This document shows, one piece after another, positions 50,973-59,435 of a stretch of 64,000 bases of DNA. Made by a program: the position numbers and the translations under genes. Every line of letters starts with the position of its first letter. Positions within the stretch are counted from its first letter, which is position 1. Origin of the DNA: Kaistia hirudinis (GTDB taxonomy: Bacteria > Pseudomonadota > Alphaproteobacteria > Rhizobiales > Kaistiaceae); assembly GCF_014196455.1 (NCBI RefSeq), contig NZ_JACIDS010000005.1, positions 558,001 to 622,000 on the forward strand, in the 5' to 3' direction. The notes below the pieces were generated by a model that saw only the letters and a program-made list of their open reading frames with translations, was not told where the DNA came from and did not search any database.

Positions 50973-52553
50973 ATGAGCCACCCCACGCGCCGCGACACTC
51001 TGGTCACGATCCTCGCCGCCATGGCCGCGGCCGCCCTTCCCTCCGCCGGCCATGCAGCCGAGGAGGACAAGGGGCTCGCCTTCGGTCCGGCGGAGCCGTT
51101 CTCCTTCGATACGCTGAAGGCGATGGCGGCCGAGAATGCCCGCAAGCCCTGGGTGAATGCGCGCTCGCCCTATGGCGCGATCCTCGACAAGATCGACTAC
51201 GACAATTTCCAGGCGATCGTCTTCAATAAGGACTACGCGCTCTGGGGCGACGGCAAGGGCGGCGCGCCGATCCAGCTGTTCCATCTCGGCAAGTATTTCC
51301 AGGAGCCGTGCCTGATCTACGCCGTCGAGGACGGCAAGGCGCGCGAGATCCTCTACCGGCAGCGTTATTTCGACTTTCCGGCCAAACACCCGGCGCACCA
51401 GCTTCCCGACGATATCGGCTTCTCCGGCTTCCGCGTTGAGGCGCCCTCGCAGAAGACCGACTGGCTCGCCTTCCTCGGCGCCTCCTATTTCCGCTCCTCC
51501 GGCGCGCTGGACCAATACGGCCTTTCCGCACGCGGCATCGCCATCGATACGGCCCTGCCCGACGCGACGGAAGAATTCCCGCGCTTCTCGCATTTCTGGC
51601 TGGAGCGCATTGCGGGGGTCGAGGACAAGGTCATTATCTACTGCCTGCTCGACGGCCCCAGCATCACCGGCGCGTACAAGATGGTCGCCTCGAAGGACAA
51701 GACGGTCCTGATCGACGTCGACTGCTCGCTCTATCCGCGCAAGCCCATCAAGCGGCTCGGCGTCGCACCGCTCACCTCGATGTACTGGTACTCCGAGACG
51801 ATCCGGAAGCGGGCGATCGACTGGCGGCCGGAGGTGCATGATTCCGACGGCCTCGCCATGTGGACCGGCACGGGCGAGCGCATCTGGCGCCCGCTCAACA
51901 ATCCGCCGTCCGTCTCGACGAATGCGTTCCTCGATTCCGGCATTCGCGGCTTCGGCCTGCTGCAGCGCGACCGCGACTTCGCGCATTATCAGGACGACGG
52001 CGTCTTCTATGACCGGCGCGCCAGCGTCTGGATCGAGCCGAAGGGCGACTGGGGCAAGGGCCAGGTGCAACTCGTCGAGATCCCGACCGATCGCGAGATC
52101 GACGACAACATCGTCGTCTACTGGGTGCCGGACGAGGTCGTGGCGCCCGGCGCGAAGCTCGATTTCGCCTATCGGCTCTATTGGGGCGCCGACGAGCCGT
52201 TCCCGGCGGATCTCGGCCGCGTGGTTGGAACCTATGTCGGTGTCGGCGGCATTCCCGGCCAGCCCCGGCCGCCGGGCGCGGTGCGCTTCGTGATCGATTT
52301 CCGCGGCGAGGCGGTCGCCAGCCTCAAGCGCGGCGACGGAACGCCGGAGATCACGCTTTCCCGCGGCAAGGTCTCGCTCGCCGACGCCTATCCGGTCGTC
52401 GCCGGCGAGCCCGGCCTCTACCGCGCCTTCTTCGACACGGTCGTCGAGGGCAACGAGCCGCTGGATATGCGCCTCTTCGTGCGCGGCAAGGATGGCAGGG
52501 CGCTCACCGAGACCTGGCTCTACCAGTATTTCCCGGCGCAGAGCCCGGTTTGA
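50973..52553 (+). CDS. Periplasmic glucan biosynthesis protein (MdoG/OpgG/OpgD family)
   Basis: The 526-aa product has a signal peptide with twin arginines (TRRDTLVTILAAMAAAALP, AGHAAEE cleavage), as in OpgD, which is Tat-exported. The mature protein matches the MdoG family: ARSPYGAILDKIDYDNF, FRVEAPSQKTDW, FLGASYFRSSGALDQYGLSARG, FPRFSHFWLER and IYCLLDGPSITGAYKM. These proteins act in the periplasm in building osmoregulated periplasmic glucans. The ATG at 50973 is used; the longer frame start lacks a signal sequence. No glucosyltransferase opgH is adjacent. Confidence 0.92.
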   Translation: MSHPTRRDTLVTILAAMAAAALPSAGHAAEEDKGLAFGPAEPFSFDTLKAMAAENARKPWVNARSPYGAILDKIDYDNFQAIVFNKDYALWGDGKGGAPIQLFHLGKYFQEPCLIYAVEDGKAREILYRQRYFDFPAKHPAHQLPDDIGFSGFRVEAPSQKTDWLAFLGASYFRSSGALDQYGLSARGIAIDTALPDATEEFPRFSHFWLERIAGVEDKVIIYCLLDGPSITGAYKMVASKDKTVLIDVDCSLYPRKPIKRLGVAPLTSMYWYSETIRKRAIDWRPEVHDSDGLAMWTGTGERIWRPLNNPPSVSTNAFLDSGIRGFGLLQRDRDFAHYQDDGVFYDRRASVWIEPKGDWGKGQVQLVEIPTDREIDDNIVVYWVPDEVVAPGAKLDFAYRLYWGADEPFPADLGRVVGTYVGVGGIPGQPRPPGAVRFVIDFRGEAVASLKRGDGTPEITLSRGKVSLADAYPVVAGEPGLYRAFFDTVVEGNEPLDMRLFVRGKDGRALTETWLYQYFPAQSPV

Positions 52554-52672
52554 GGCCGAAGGCATCTCGGAAGGCGCTCTGACGATAATGCCACGCGCCC
52601 CCGGTTGCGGTAGAAGCTGAAACGACTTCCGGGAGTCGTCCCGGCAGTCGACACCGCTGATGGGAATCGCAG

Positions 52673-54043
52673 ATGCGCGCGCATGGCATGATGAACCCGG
52701 CCGAGGGCATGGCTTGGCGCGAAGGCGACCGTGCGCAGCAGCGCGCGACGCGCGACGCCCTGTCGGAACTGGTCGAGCGGAACGCCGAGCACCTCGCCGA
52801 TGCCTTCTACGCCGCCCTGCTCGACGACCAGGAGGCGCGTTCGTTTCTCAGCCACGAGATCGTCCAGACCAGGCTGAAGACGTCGCTGGCGGCCTGGCTG
52901 CGCGACCTCTTTTCCGACGCCGCGCCGGCCGATCGCGAGGCCTATGGGCAGAAGCAGCGCAAGATCGGTGCGATCCATGCGCGCAGCAAGATCCCCTTCC
53001 GCCTCGTCCTCATGGGCGCCGCCGTGCTGCGCACGCGCCTGGTCGATCTCATCCGCACCTCTCCGGGAACGTTCGAGGAGCGGTTCACCCGTCTCGCCAC
53101 GGCCGTCGAGCAGATCGAGCAGTCGCTCGCGCTGATGAGCGATTCGCAGGCCGCCGCCACCGAGACGCGGGCACGGCAGGACGAGGCCTATCGCCTGTTT
53201 TCGCTCGACCAGGACGTCAATCTCGAACGCGAGAGCCAGCGCGCCAGCCTGATGCAATGGGCGCAGGCGACGCTGTTCCAGCTCCTCGATGACGTCGACG
53301 TCCCGGCGCTGCAGCCGCTCGCAGGCTCCCCCTTCGGGTTCTGGATCCGCCATCGGGCCGGCATCATGTTCGAGCATGCGCCCGAACTCCAGTCGATCAC
53401 CGAGGCGATGGAGCGGATCGACGGCCGCATCCTGCCGCGCATCGCCGGCGGTGACCCGGCGGTCCGGACGGGCCTCTTCAAGGAACTGAAGACGGCCGTC
53501 GACGAGATCGCCTTCTTGCTCGGCGAGATGTTCCAACGCCTCGTCGCGATGGAGAATGGCCGCGATCCGCTCACGCGCGTCCTGAACAGGCGGTTCCTGT
53601 CGTCGATCCTGTCGCGAGAGATCGGCTACGCGAACACGCACGATACGACGCTGTCGCTGCTCATCCTCGACATCGACCATTTCAAGCGGCTGAACGACAC
53701 CTATGGCCATCAGGCCGGCGACCAGATTCTGCGGCAGGTCGCCGAAGTGCTGATGGACAGCGTTCGCCCGAGTGATTTCCTATTCCGCTATGGCGGCGAG
53801 GAATTCCTGATCGTCCTGGTCGAGGTCGACTGCGCCGGCGCGGCGGCAATCGCCGAGCGGATCCGTGCCACGATCGATGCAAGAGAGTTCAAGGCGGGCG
53901 AGAGCAAGCCGCACATAACGGTGTCGGCGGGCGTCGCGCAGCATGCGGGGCATCCCGACCCCGAGTTCCTGATCGAGCGTGCCGACGACGCGCTCTATCA
54001 CGCCAAGGATGCGGGCCGGAACCGCGTGCACAGCGCGGCCTGA
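52673..54043 (+). CDS. Globin-coupled diguanylate cyclase (DosC-like)
   Basis: In this 456-aa protein, residues about 1-150 form a globin-coupled-sensor domain with the proximal heme histidine at H102 in IGAIHARSKIPFRLVLMG. A middle linker domain (about 160-290) follows, then a GGDEF domain with the active site GGEEF at 374-378. An RxxD allosteric c-di-GMP inhibition site (R365-D368) lies exactly five residues before it. Related DosC/YddV proteins change c-di-GMP synthesis when oxygen binds heme. It thus couples oxygen to biofilm or motility decisions, and lies 2 kb from the FNR-box-linked V-ATPase operon. Confidence 0.93.
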   Translation: MRAHGMMNPAEGMAWREGDRAQQRATRDALSELVERNAEHLADAFYAALLDDQEARSFLSHEIVQTRLKTSLAAWLRDLFSDAAPADREAYGQKQRKIGAIHARSKIPFRLVLMGAAVLRTRLVDLIRTSPGTFEERFTRLATAVEQIEQSLALMSDSQAAATETRARQDEAYRLFSLDQDVNLERESQRASLMQWAQATLFQLLDDVDVPALQPLAGSPFGFWIRHRAGIMFEHAPELQSITEAMERIDGRILPRIAGGDPAVRTGLFKELKTAVDEIAFLLGEMFQRLVAMENGRDPLTRVLNRRFLSSILSREIGYANTHDTTLSLLILDIDHFKRLNDTYGHQAGDQILRQVAEVLMDSVRPSDFLFRYGGEEFLIVLVEVDCAGAAAIAERIRATIDAREFKAGESKPHITVSAGVAQHAGHPDPEFLIERADDALYHAKDAGRNRVHSAA

Positions 54044-54065
54044 GGCACGTCGCGCTGCTCCCGCG

Positions 54066-54452
54066 TCACGCGATCGTGTCGGCCTCGCCGGGGCGGGCGG
54101 CCGCCCAGGTAAGGAGCGCGTCGAGCGCCGGGCACAGCGCCTGTCCCCAATCGGTCAGGCAATACTCCACCTTGGGCGGAACCTGATGATGAACGATGCG
54201 GCGGACGATTCCGTCCGTCTCCATCTGGCGCAATTGCTGGATCAGCATCTTCTGCGAGATCGCCGGAATATCCCGCTCCAGCTCGGAGAAGCGCTTCACC
54301 TGTCCGCCGAACAGATGAAACAGGATGACCAGCTTCCAGCGCCCTTCGAGGATGCGCAGCACGTTCTCGACGCCCGCGGCGCCCGCGCTCGGCGTGGGGT
54401 ACAGGTCCTTACTTTTTGGTAAGTACCTTACTTTTTCGTCAGTTCTTGTCAT
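54066..54452 (-). CDS. HxlR family winged-helix regulator
   Basis: The 128-aa product has an HxlR core: NVLRILEGRWKLVILFHLF, RFSELERDIPAISQKMLIQQ, LRQMETDGIVRRIVH and YCLTDWGQALCPALDAL. Two cysteines lie in the C-terminal half, so redox sensing is possible. The first codons contain a direct repeat that may be its own operator. The start at 54452 is used since no other ATG precedes the HTH region. It is divergent from a SnoaL-like protein and an SDR, which it probably represses. Confidence 0.9.
   Translation of the reverse strand: MTRTDEKVRYLPKSKDLYPTPSAGAAGVENVLRILEGRWKLVILFHLFGGQVKRFSELERDIPAISQKMLIQQLRQMETDGIVRRIVHHQVPPKVEYCLTDWGQALCPALDALLTWAAARPGEADTIA
54407..54436. promoter_or_regulatory. 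Direct repeats over the HxlR start, candidate operator
   Basis: CCTTACTTTTT occurs at 54407-54417 and again at 54426-54436, 19 bp apart, and GTAAG-TAC-CTTAC (54419-54431) is an inverted repeat between them. The site lies inside codons about 6-15 of the HxlR gene, so binding could block its transcription. The codons look chosen by the DNA pattern rather than by protein needs. Confidence 0.45.
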
Positions 54453-54536
54453 AAACTCAGCCTACGTCCATCTTCGTCCGAGAGCAAGGCCCGCAAAGAG
54501 GGTCTCAGGTGTTCCCATCGAACAAGGACGTCGTCG

Positions 54537-54866
54537 ATGACACAAGAACTACCAAAATCCGTCGAACTCTACTTCTCCGGCAAGAATGAACGGGATTTCG
54601 CCCGCGCAGTCTCCGGCTTTTCCCACACGGCGGTGGCGCGGGACGAGGCGCAGGACTATCGCGGTCCCGCCGCGATCCGTGCCTGGATGGAGGAGACCTT
54701 TGCGCGATACGCCGATATCGCCGAGGTCGAAAGCTTTTCGTCCGCCGACGACAGGGTGGATGTGGTCGCCGCTGTCTCCGGCACCTTCCCGGGGAGCCCG
54801 ATCCGGCTGCGGTTCAGCTTCACGCTCGCCGACGATCTGATCACGCGCCTGGAGATCGCGCCGTGA
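54537..54866 (+). CDS. SnoaL/NTF2-like protein
   Basis: The 109-aa protein has the cone-shaped alpha+beta NTF2/SnoaL pattern: an N-terminal helix pair, AIRAWMEETFARYADI, then beta strands VDVVAAVSGTFPGSPIRLRF. Such domains act as small isomerases or hydrolases, or simply as ligand-binding proteins; no catalytic residues can be named. The ATG at 54537 is preceded by AAGGA. It overlaps the next SDR gene by 4 bp (GTGA) and is divergent from the HxlR regulator. Confidence 0.82.
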   Translation: MTQELPKSVELYFSGKNERDFARAVSGFSHTAVARDEAQDYRGPAAIRAWMEETFARYADIAEVESFSSADDRVDVVAAVSGTFPGSPIRLRFSFTLADDLITRLEIAP

Positions 54867-55666
54867 CCATCGCCCCGTCATTCAGGATCGATCCGACCGA
54901 ATTCTCCGGCAAGCGCGTCTTCGTAACCGGCGGGACGAAGGGCGCCGGCGCGGCGATCATGCGCCGCCTGAAGGCCGCCGGCGCGCAGACGGCGACAAGC
55001 GCCCGCAATGCCCCCGAATCCGCGGAGGACGCCGACCTTGTCATCCGGGCCGACCTGGCCACGCCCGACGGGGTCGCGGCGGCCGCGGATGCCGTGACGG
55101 CACGCTTCGGGACCTTGGACATCCTGATCCACTGCCTCGGCGGATCGAGCACCCCCGGTGGCGGCTTCACGGCCGCAACCGAGGCATTCTGGCAGCAGGA
55201 GCTGAATCTCAACCTGCTGGCCGCCGTCCGCCTCGACCGCCTCCTGGCGCCGCCCATGATCGAGCGCGGCACCGGCGTCATCCTCCACGTGGCCTCGATC
55301 CAGCGCCGGCTGCCGCTCCACGAATCGACCATCGCCTATGCCGCAGCCAAGGCGGCGCTGGCCAGCTACAGCAAGTCACTCTCGAAGGAACTCGGGCCGA
55401 AGGGCGTGCGGGTAAACACCGTCTCGCCGGGCTGGATCATGACGACGGCGGCGGAGCATATGGTGCAGAGGCTCGCCGAAAGCGGCGGCACTGACGAGGC
55501 GACGGCCCGGCAGGGCATCATGGCCGCGCTCGGCGGCATCCCCATCGGCCGGCCGGCATGGCCGGAAGAAGTCGCGGAACTGGTCGCCTTCCTCGCCTCT
55601 GACCGCGCCGCATCGATCCATGGCGCCGAATACGTCATCGACGGCGGCACCATTCCGACGGTCTAA
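54863..55666 (+). CDS. SDR family oxidoreductase
   Basis: The 267-aa protein is a classical SDR with VFVTGGTKGAGAAIMRRLK, HCLGGSSTPGGG in the NNAG position, catalytic serine in VASIQRR, YAAAKAAL with the Tyr-Lys pair, and a C-terminal IDGGTIPTV. GTG at 54863 overlaps the SnoaL-like stop by 4 bp. It is probably controlled by the divergent HxlR regulator, and the pair may detoxify or modify the compound that the regulator senses. Confidence 0.9.
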   Translation: MTIAPSFRIDPTEFSGKRVFVTGGTKGAGAAIMRRLKAAGAQTATSARNAPESAEDADLVIRADLATPDGVAAAADAVTARFGTLDILIHCLGGSSTPGGGFTAATEAFWQQELNLNLLAAVRLDRLLAPPMIERGTGVILHVASIQRRLPLHESTIAYAAAKAALASYSKSLSKELGPKGVRVNTVSPGWIMTTAAEHMVQRLAESGGTDEATARQGIMAALGGIPIGRPAWPEEVAELVAFLASDRAASIHGAEYVIDGGTIPTV

Positions 55667-55782
55667 GCCCCCGCCGGCTCCTCGTCTGTGCGTCCCGGCC
55701 GGAGCTCAGCCCCGGTCGGCAAAGCTCACCCACTGCCGAAAGCGGCGGGCGCTGCAAATAAAAGAACATGGAAGGAGAAAGT

Positions 55783-55859
55783 TGGTAGCGGGAGAGGGAC
55801 TTGAACCCCCGACACGCGGATTATGATTCCGCTGCTCTAACCAGCTGAGCTACCCCGCC
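55783..55859 (-). tRNA. tRNA-Met (CAU), elongator type
   Basis: The minus strand reads as a 77-nt tRNA. The acceptor begins GGCGGGG and pairs with CUCCCGCU including G-U ends; the D arm is GCUCAGCUGGUUAGAGC. The anticodon stem GCGGA/UCCGC has loop AUCAUAA (anticodon CAU), the T arm contains GGUUCAAGUC, and the 3' CCA is encoded at 55783-55785. The first base pair is G-U rather than the unpaired C-A of initiator tRNA, so it is an elongator. A lysidine-modified Ile2 tRNA with the same anticodon is less likely on overall sequence. Confidence 0.93.
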
Positions 55860-55952
55860 CCGAAAGGCCATCCCGCTTCTGCGAGATTGGCCAGCTTATA
55901 GGGATCGCGCGCGAAGCCTGTCAAGCGCGGACATGCGCGCGGAGGGGTCCGT

Positions 55953-56639
55953 TCACAGCCGCTCGAACACCAGCAGCGTGAAGAAGCCGAGCGGACCGAC
56001 GCGGCGGCGCTCGACGAGGCGGAGCTCGTCGCGGCCGAGGATCCGCTCCACGGCAAAATCCGTATGCCAGCCGATCGAAGCCGAGATCGGCGCGAGCTTC
56101 TGGCCGATCCACTTGCGCCAGCCCTTCTGGTCCGGGAAATGGCTGACCAGCACCACCGCGCCACCCGGCCGCGTCACGCGGATGAGTTCGGACATGACCG
56201 CCTTCGGATCCGGCACCACGGTCATCACGAACATCGCCACCGCGGCGTCATAGGCGTCGGACGGGTCGGGCAGGTCGCCTGCATCGGCGACCGCGAGATC
56301 CTCGACATTCGAAAGCCCGGCCTCTTCGACGCGGCGACGCGCGATATCGAGCATCTCCGGGCTCAGATCGATACCGACGATCCGGTGGGCGCTGTCGTAA
56401 TAGGGCAGCGAGATGCCCGTGCCGACGCCGCATTCGAGGATACGGCCCGGCGGAAGCTGGTTGACCGTCTCCACCGCGGCGCGGCGTCCGGCGCGGAACG
56501 CGGCGCCGAAGACGACGTCATAGATCGGGGCCCAGCGCGCATAGGTCGAGCGAACCGCCTCCTCGTCGATCCGCGGCGACCGCTGCGCACCGGAAAACGA
56601 CTTCCACTTGCGCGCAACATCCTCGAAGAAATCCGGCAT
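55953..56639 (-). CDS. pmtA: Class I SAM methyltransferase, PmtA-type phosphatidylethanolamine N-methyltransferase
   Basis: The 228-aa protein has ARWAPIYDVVFGAAFRAGR, the SAM-binding loop LECGVGTGISLPYY, GIDLSPEMLDIARRR and AMFVMTVVPDP. This pattern is that of the Rhodobacter-type PmtA family, which methylates phosphatidylethanolamine stepwise to phosphatidylcholine at the membrane. The LPYYD motif and short length fit this type more than UbiE. It starts 9 bp after the mnmA stop on the same strand, so the two may be co-transcribed. A generic methyltransferase role remains possible. Confidence 0.85.
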   Translation of the reverse strand: MPDFFEDVARKWKSFSGAQRSPRIDEEAVRSTYARWAPIYDVVFGAAFRAGRRAAVETVNQLPPGRILECGVGTGISLPYYDSAHRIVGIDLSPEMLDIARRRVEEAGLSNVEDLAVADAGDLPDPSDAYDAAVAMFVMTVVPDPKAVMSELIRVTRPGGAVVLVSHFPDQKGWRKWIGQKLAPISASIGWHTDFAVERILGRDELRLVERRRVGPLGFFTLLVFERL

Positions 56640-56648
56640 CTCTCTCCC

Positions 56649-57842
56649 TCAGACCGCCAGCCTGGCCTTATGCTCAATGATCGTGGCGGGATGCTGTTCC
56701 GTCCCGGCAGCCCGCTCGCTGCGGCGGATCCAGCCGCCGCCGAGGACGCGGGCACCCTCCCCCGCATCGGCGTAGAACACGCAGGCCTGGCCCGGCGCGA
56801 CGCCCGTCTCTTCGCCGAGCAGATCGACCGCGACCTCGCCCGCCACCCAATGCAGCCGCGCCGGCTGCGGCTGGCGCGTCGAGCGCACGCGCGCGAGGAT
56901 CGGCAGTCCGTCCTCGGGAAGCTCGTCGAGCGCGGTGTCGCCGAGCCAGTTCACGTCGCGCAGCACGAGGCGGCGGACGAGAAGCGCCTCGCGCGGGCCG
57001 ACGACGACGCGCCGGTGATCCGCATCGAGCTGCACCACATAGAGCGGCTCGCCCTGGGCAACGCCGATGCCGCGGCGCTGGCCGACGGTGAAATGGATGA
57101 TGCCGTCGTGACGGCCGAGCACGCGGCCATCGACATGCACGATATCGCCGGCCTCGGCCGCGCCGGGCTTCAGCTTGGCGATAACGTCGGCATAGCGCCC
57201 GCCCGGCACGAAGCAGATGTCCTGGCTGTCCGGCTTCTCCGCGATCTCGAGCGCGAGCTCACGGGCGATGTCGCGCGTCTGCGGCTTGGTCAGGCCGCCG
57301 AGCGGGAAGCGGATGAAGTCGAGCTGCTCAGCGGTGGTGGCGAAGAGGAAATAGCTCTGGTCGCGCGCAAGATCCGCCGGACGGAACAGCCCGCGCCGGC
57401 CATTGGCCAGGCGGCGGGTCGAAACATAGTGTCCAGTCGCGAGCGCCGCGGCGCCGAGTTCACGCGCCGTCGCGAGCAGGTCGGAGAACTTGACCGTCTG
57501 ATTGCAGGCGACGCAGGGGATCGGCGTCTCGCCCGCCATATAGCTCTCGGCGAAGCGATCGATGACCGAGGTACGGAAGCGATCCTCGTAGTCGAGCACA
57601 TAGTGCGGAATACCGAGCCGCTCCGCGACGCGGCGGGCATCATGGATGTCCTGGCCCGCGCAGCAGGCGCCCGGCCGGTGCGTGGCCTCGCCATGATCGT
57701 AGAGCTGCATCGTCATGCCGACGACGTCATAGCCCTCGCGCTTCAGCATTCCGGCGACGACGGACGAATCGACCCCGCCCGACATGGCGACGACAACCCG
57801 ATTGTCTTCGGGGCGACCCGGAAGGTCGAGGCTGTTGAACAT
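56649..57842 (-). CDS. mnmA: tRNA-specific 2-thiouridylase MnmA
   Basis: The 397-aa enzyme adds the 2-thio group to U34 of Lys, Glu and Gln tRNAs using ATP. The PP-loop SGGVDSSV binds ATP. C113 in ACNQTVKF corresponds to the catalytic Cys102 of E. coli, and C210 in [10 protein letters not shown] is the partner cysteine. [19 protein letters not shown] is also characteristic. ATG at 57842 with AGGGA 5 nt upstream gives the normal start; the longer frame is not used. It is divergent from sciP. Confidence 0.95.
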   Translation of the reverse strand: MFNSLDLPGRPEDNRVVVAMSGGVDSSVVAGMLKREGYDVVGMTMQLYDHGEATHRPGACCAGQDIHDARRVAERLGIPHYVLDYEDRFRTSVIDRFAESYMAGETPIPCVACNQTVKFSDLLATARELGAAALATGHYVSTRRLANGRRGLFRPADLARDQSYFLFATTAEQLDFIRFPLGGLTKPQTRDIARELALEIAEKPDSQDICFVPGGRYADVIAKLKPGAAEAGDIVHVDGRVLGRHDGIIHFTVGQRRGIGVAQGEPLYVVQLDADHRRVVVGPREALLVRRLVLRDVNWLGDTALDELPEDGLPILARVRSTRQPQPARLHWVAGEVAVDLLGEETGVAPGQACVFYADAGEGARVLGGGWIRRSERAAGTEQHPATIIEHKARLAV

Positions 57843-58155
57843 GGCTGCTGTCCCTGCCTGCTCGGCCTTGGTCACGGCACACAGGGGCCGGCCAGGACGG
57901 AACGCCGACGCGCAGCGCCGGAACCGCGGCGAATATAGCCTCGATCGAGCCATCTTCAAGGCAAAGCGCTGCGGAATCGTTGAGCCGTCGAGATTCCTCG
58001 CGCGGCGCGTCTGCGGGCCGGCCAATGCCGGCAAAGCGGGTCCGCCAAGCAAATCGCTCAATATCCTCGCGAATTGTCGGTTTGCGCTTAGGCAAAATTT
58101 AAGAGCCGCTTCGTACTCTCACTTACGACAAGGTCAGGTTGAGTGTGAGTGTAGA
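57843..58155. promoter_or_regulatory. 313-bp divergent mnmA-sciP intergenic region
   Basis: No gene is visible in this stretch. It contains two GANTC sites (57974-57978 and 57992-57996), which the CcrM methyltransferase of alphaproteobacteria would methylate, and a CtrA-like box at 58088-58102 nearer sciP. The long leader suggests cell-cycle control of sciP plus an independent mnmA promoter. Confidence 0.5.
58088..58102 (+). promoter_or_regulatory. Candidate CtrA box upstream of sciP
   Basis: TTAG-N7-TTAA matches the CtrA consensus TTAA-N7-TTAA with one mismatch, 53 bp upstream of the sciP ATG. CtrA activates sciP in Caulobacter, so a site here is expected. Confidence 0.5.
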
Positions 58156-58431
58156 ATGACCGATCAAATTCGTCCGCGGGTCAAATACGTGATCGGACCG
58201 GACGGAAGTCCGCTGACGATCGCGGACCTGCCGCCGCGGGATACGAAGCGCTGGGTCATTCGGCGCAAAGCCGAGGTCGTGGCCGCCGTGCGCGGGGGCC
58301 TGCTGAGCCTCGAGGAGGCCTGCCAGCGCTATACGCTGACGGTCGAGGAGTTCATCTCCTGGCAGCAATCCATCGACCAGCACGGCCTTGCCGGCCTCAG
58401 GACGACGCGGATCCAGCAGTATCGGCAGTAA
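58156..58431 (+). CDS. sciP: CtrA inhibitor SciP (DUF1153 family)
   Basis: The 91-aa protein is a DUF1153 protein: VKYVIGPDGSPLTIADLPP, RWVIRRKAEVVAAVRGGLLS and YTLTVEEFISWQQSIDQHG form a helix-turn-helix. In Caulobacter, SciP binds CtrA and blocks its activation of cell-cycle promoters in G1, and the family is limited to alphaproteobacteria. Length is the family norm. It is divergent from mnmA, has a CtrA-like box upstream and a strong terminator 16 bp after the stop. Confidence 0.93.
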   Translation: MTDQIRPRVKYVIGPDGSPLTIADLPPRDTKRWVIRRKAEVVAAVRGGLLSLEEACQRYTLTVEEFISWQQSIDQHGLAGLRTTRIQQYRQ

Positions 58432-58446
58432 CTGCACTTCGGGTTC

Positions 58447-58482
58447 AAAGAAAAGGGCCGGCCTCGACCGGCCCTTTTCTTT
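58447..58482. terminator. Bidirectional intrinsic terminator
   Basis: A perfect 15-bp stem (AAAGAAAAGGGCCGG paired with CCGGCCCTTTTCTTT) with a 6-nt loop ends in T-rich arms on both strands. It sits between the convergent sciP and MBL-fold hydrolase genes and should stop both transcripts. Confidence 0.93.
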
Positions 58483-58483
58483 G

Positions 58484-59185
58484 TCAAAGTGACAGCGTCT
58501 CGCCGGCGGCCGGAACCAGCACACGCGTCTGCGACCCCGCCATCGCCTCGACGAAGCGATCGGCCGTCGGGTCGAGCAGCGGGAACGTGCCGTAGTGGCA
58601 CGGCAGCACCGTCTCGAAATGGAAGAAGCGCTTCGCCGCCAGCGCCGCAATCTTGCCGCCCATGGTGAAGCGATCGCCGATCGGCAGGATGCCGATCTTC
58701 GGCTCGTAGATCTCGTCGATCAGCGCCATGTCGGAAAAAATGTCGGTGTCGCCGGCGTGATAGAGCGTTTTCTCGCCCTCGGCCCGAATCACGATGCCAT
58801 GCGGATGGCCGACCGCGTGAGAGATACCGTCGGGCGTGAGATAGCCGGACGAATGGTGCGCCACTGTGAGCGAGACGCGAAATGCGTCCTGGTCGGTGGT
58901 GCCGCCCGTATTCATCGGATCGAGGTTCTCCGCGCCATGCGCGCCGAGAAAGGAGACGAGATCGGCATCGGCGATGACGCGCGCGCCGGTCGACTTGGCG
59001 ATGGCGAGCGTGTCGCCGAGATGGTCGCCATGTCCATGGGACAGCACGATATGGGTGAGGCCCTGCGTCGCCGCCTCGGTATCACCGGGGAAGGTCGGGT
59101 TCCCGCTGAAGAACGGATCGATGAGAATGACCGCGCCGGGAATTTCGACGCGGAACGCGGAATGGCCGAGCCAGGTAAGCTGCAT
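58484..59185 (-). CDS. Metal-dependent hydrolase, metallo-beta-lactamase fold (UPF0173)
   Basis: The 233-aa protein starts [17 protein letters not shown] and has the metal-binding [11 protein letters not shown] motif. The further ligands are [15 protein letters not shown] and LPCHYGTFP. This is the UPF0173 group of UlaG-like MBL-fold hydrolases, whose natural substrates are mostly unknown. GGAG lies 7 nt before the ATG at 59185; the longer frame is rejected. It ends next to the bidirectional terminator. Confidence 0.9.
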   Translation of the reverse strand: MQLTWLGHSAFRVEIPGAVILIDPFFSGNPTFPGDTEAATQGLTHIVLSHGHGDHLGDTLAIAKSTGARVIADADLVSFLGAHGAENLDPMNTGGTTDQDAFRVSLTVAHHSSGYLTPDGISHAVGHPHGIVIRAEGEKTLYHAGDTDIFSDMALIDEIYEPKIGILPIGDRFTMGGKIAALAAKRFFHFETVLPCHYGTFPLLDPTADRFVEAMAGSQTRVLVPAAGETLSL

Positions 59186-59435
59186 GGGGAGGCTCCATCG
59201 GAGGGGACTGGGGCCCGACTCATAAAAGGGATTCTCCCGGCAGGCGACTGGCGATTGGCGCGCCGTGACGAGGCCAGGCGTAAATCGGCGTCGATGCTTT
59301 CTGCGGACCAATGGCTCGATAACCGCGAGCTGCTATGACTTGATCCGCGGTAACACTCCACGGCGATGGCTGCGCGGCGGCGAGAATGCGCGTGCTTCGA
59401 TCGGTGTCCGCGCGGCCGTATGCCAGGATGACCTG

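Noticed and set aside
55783-55859. tRNA-Ile2 (lysidine-modified CAU) or initiator tRNA
   Set aside because: The first acceptor pair is G-U, excluding initiator, and the body matches alphaproteobacterial elongator tRNA-Met better than tRNA-Ile2.
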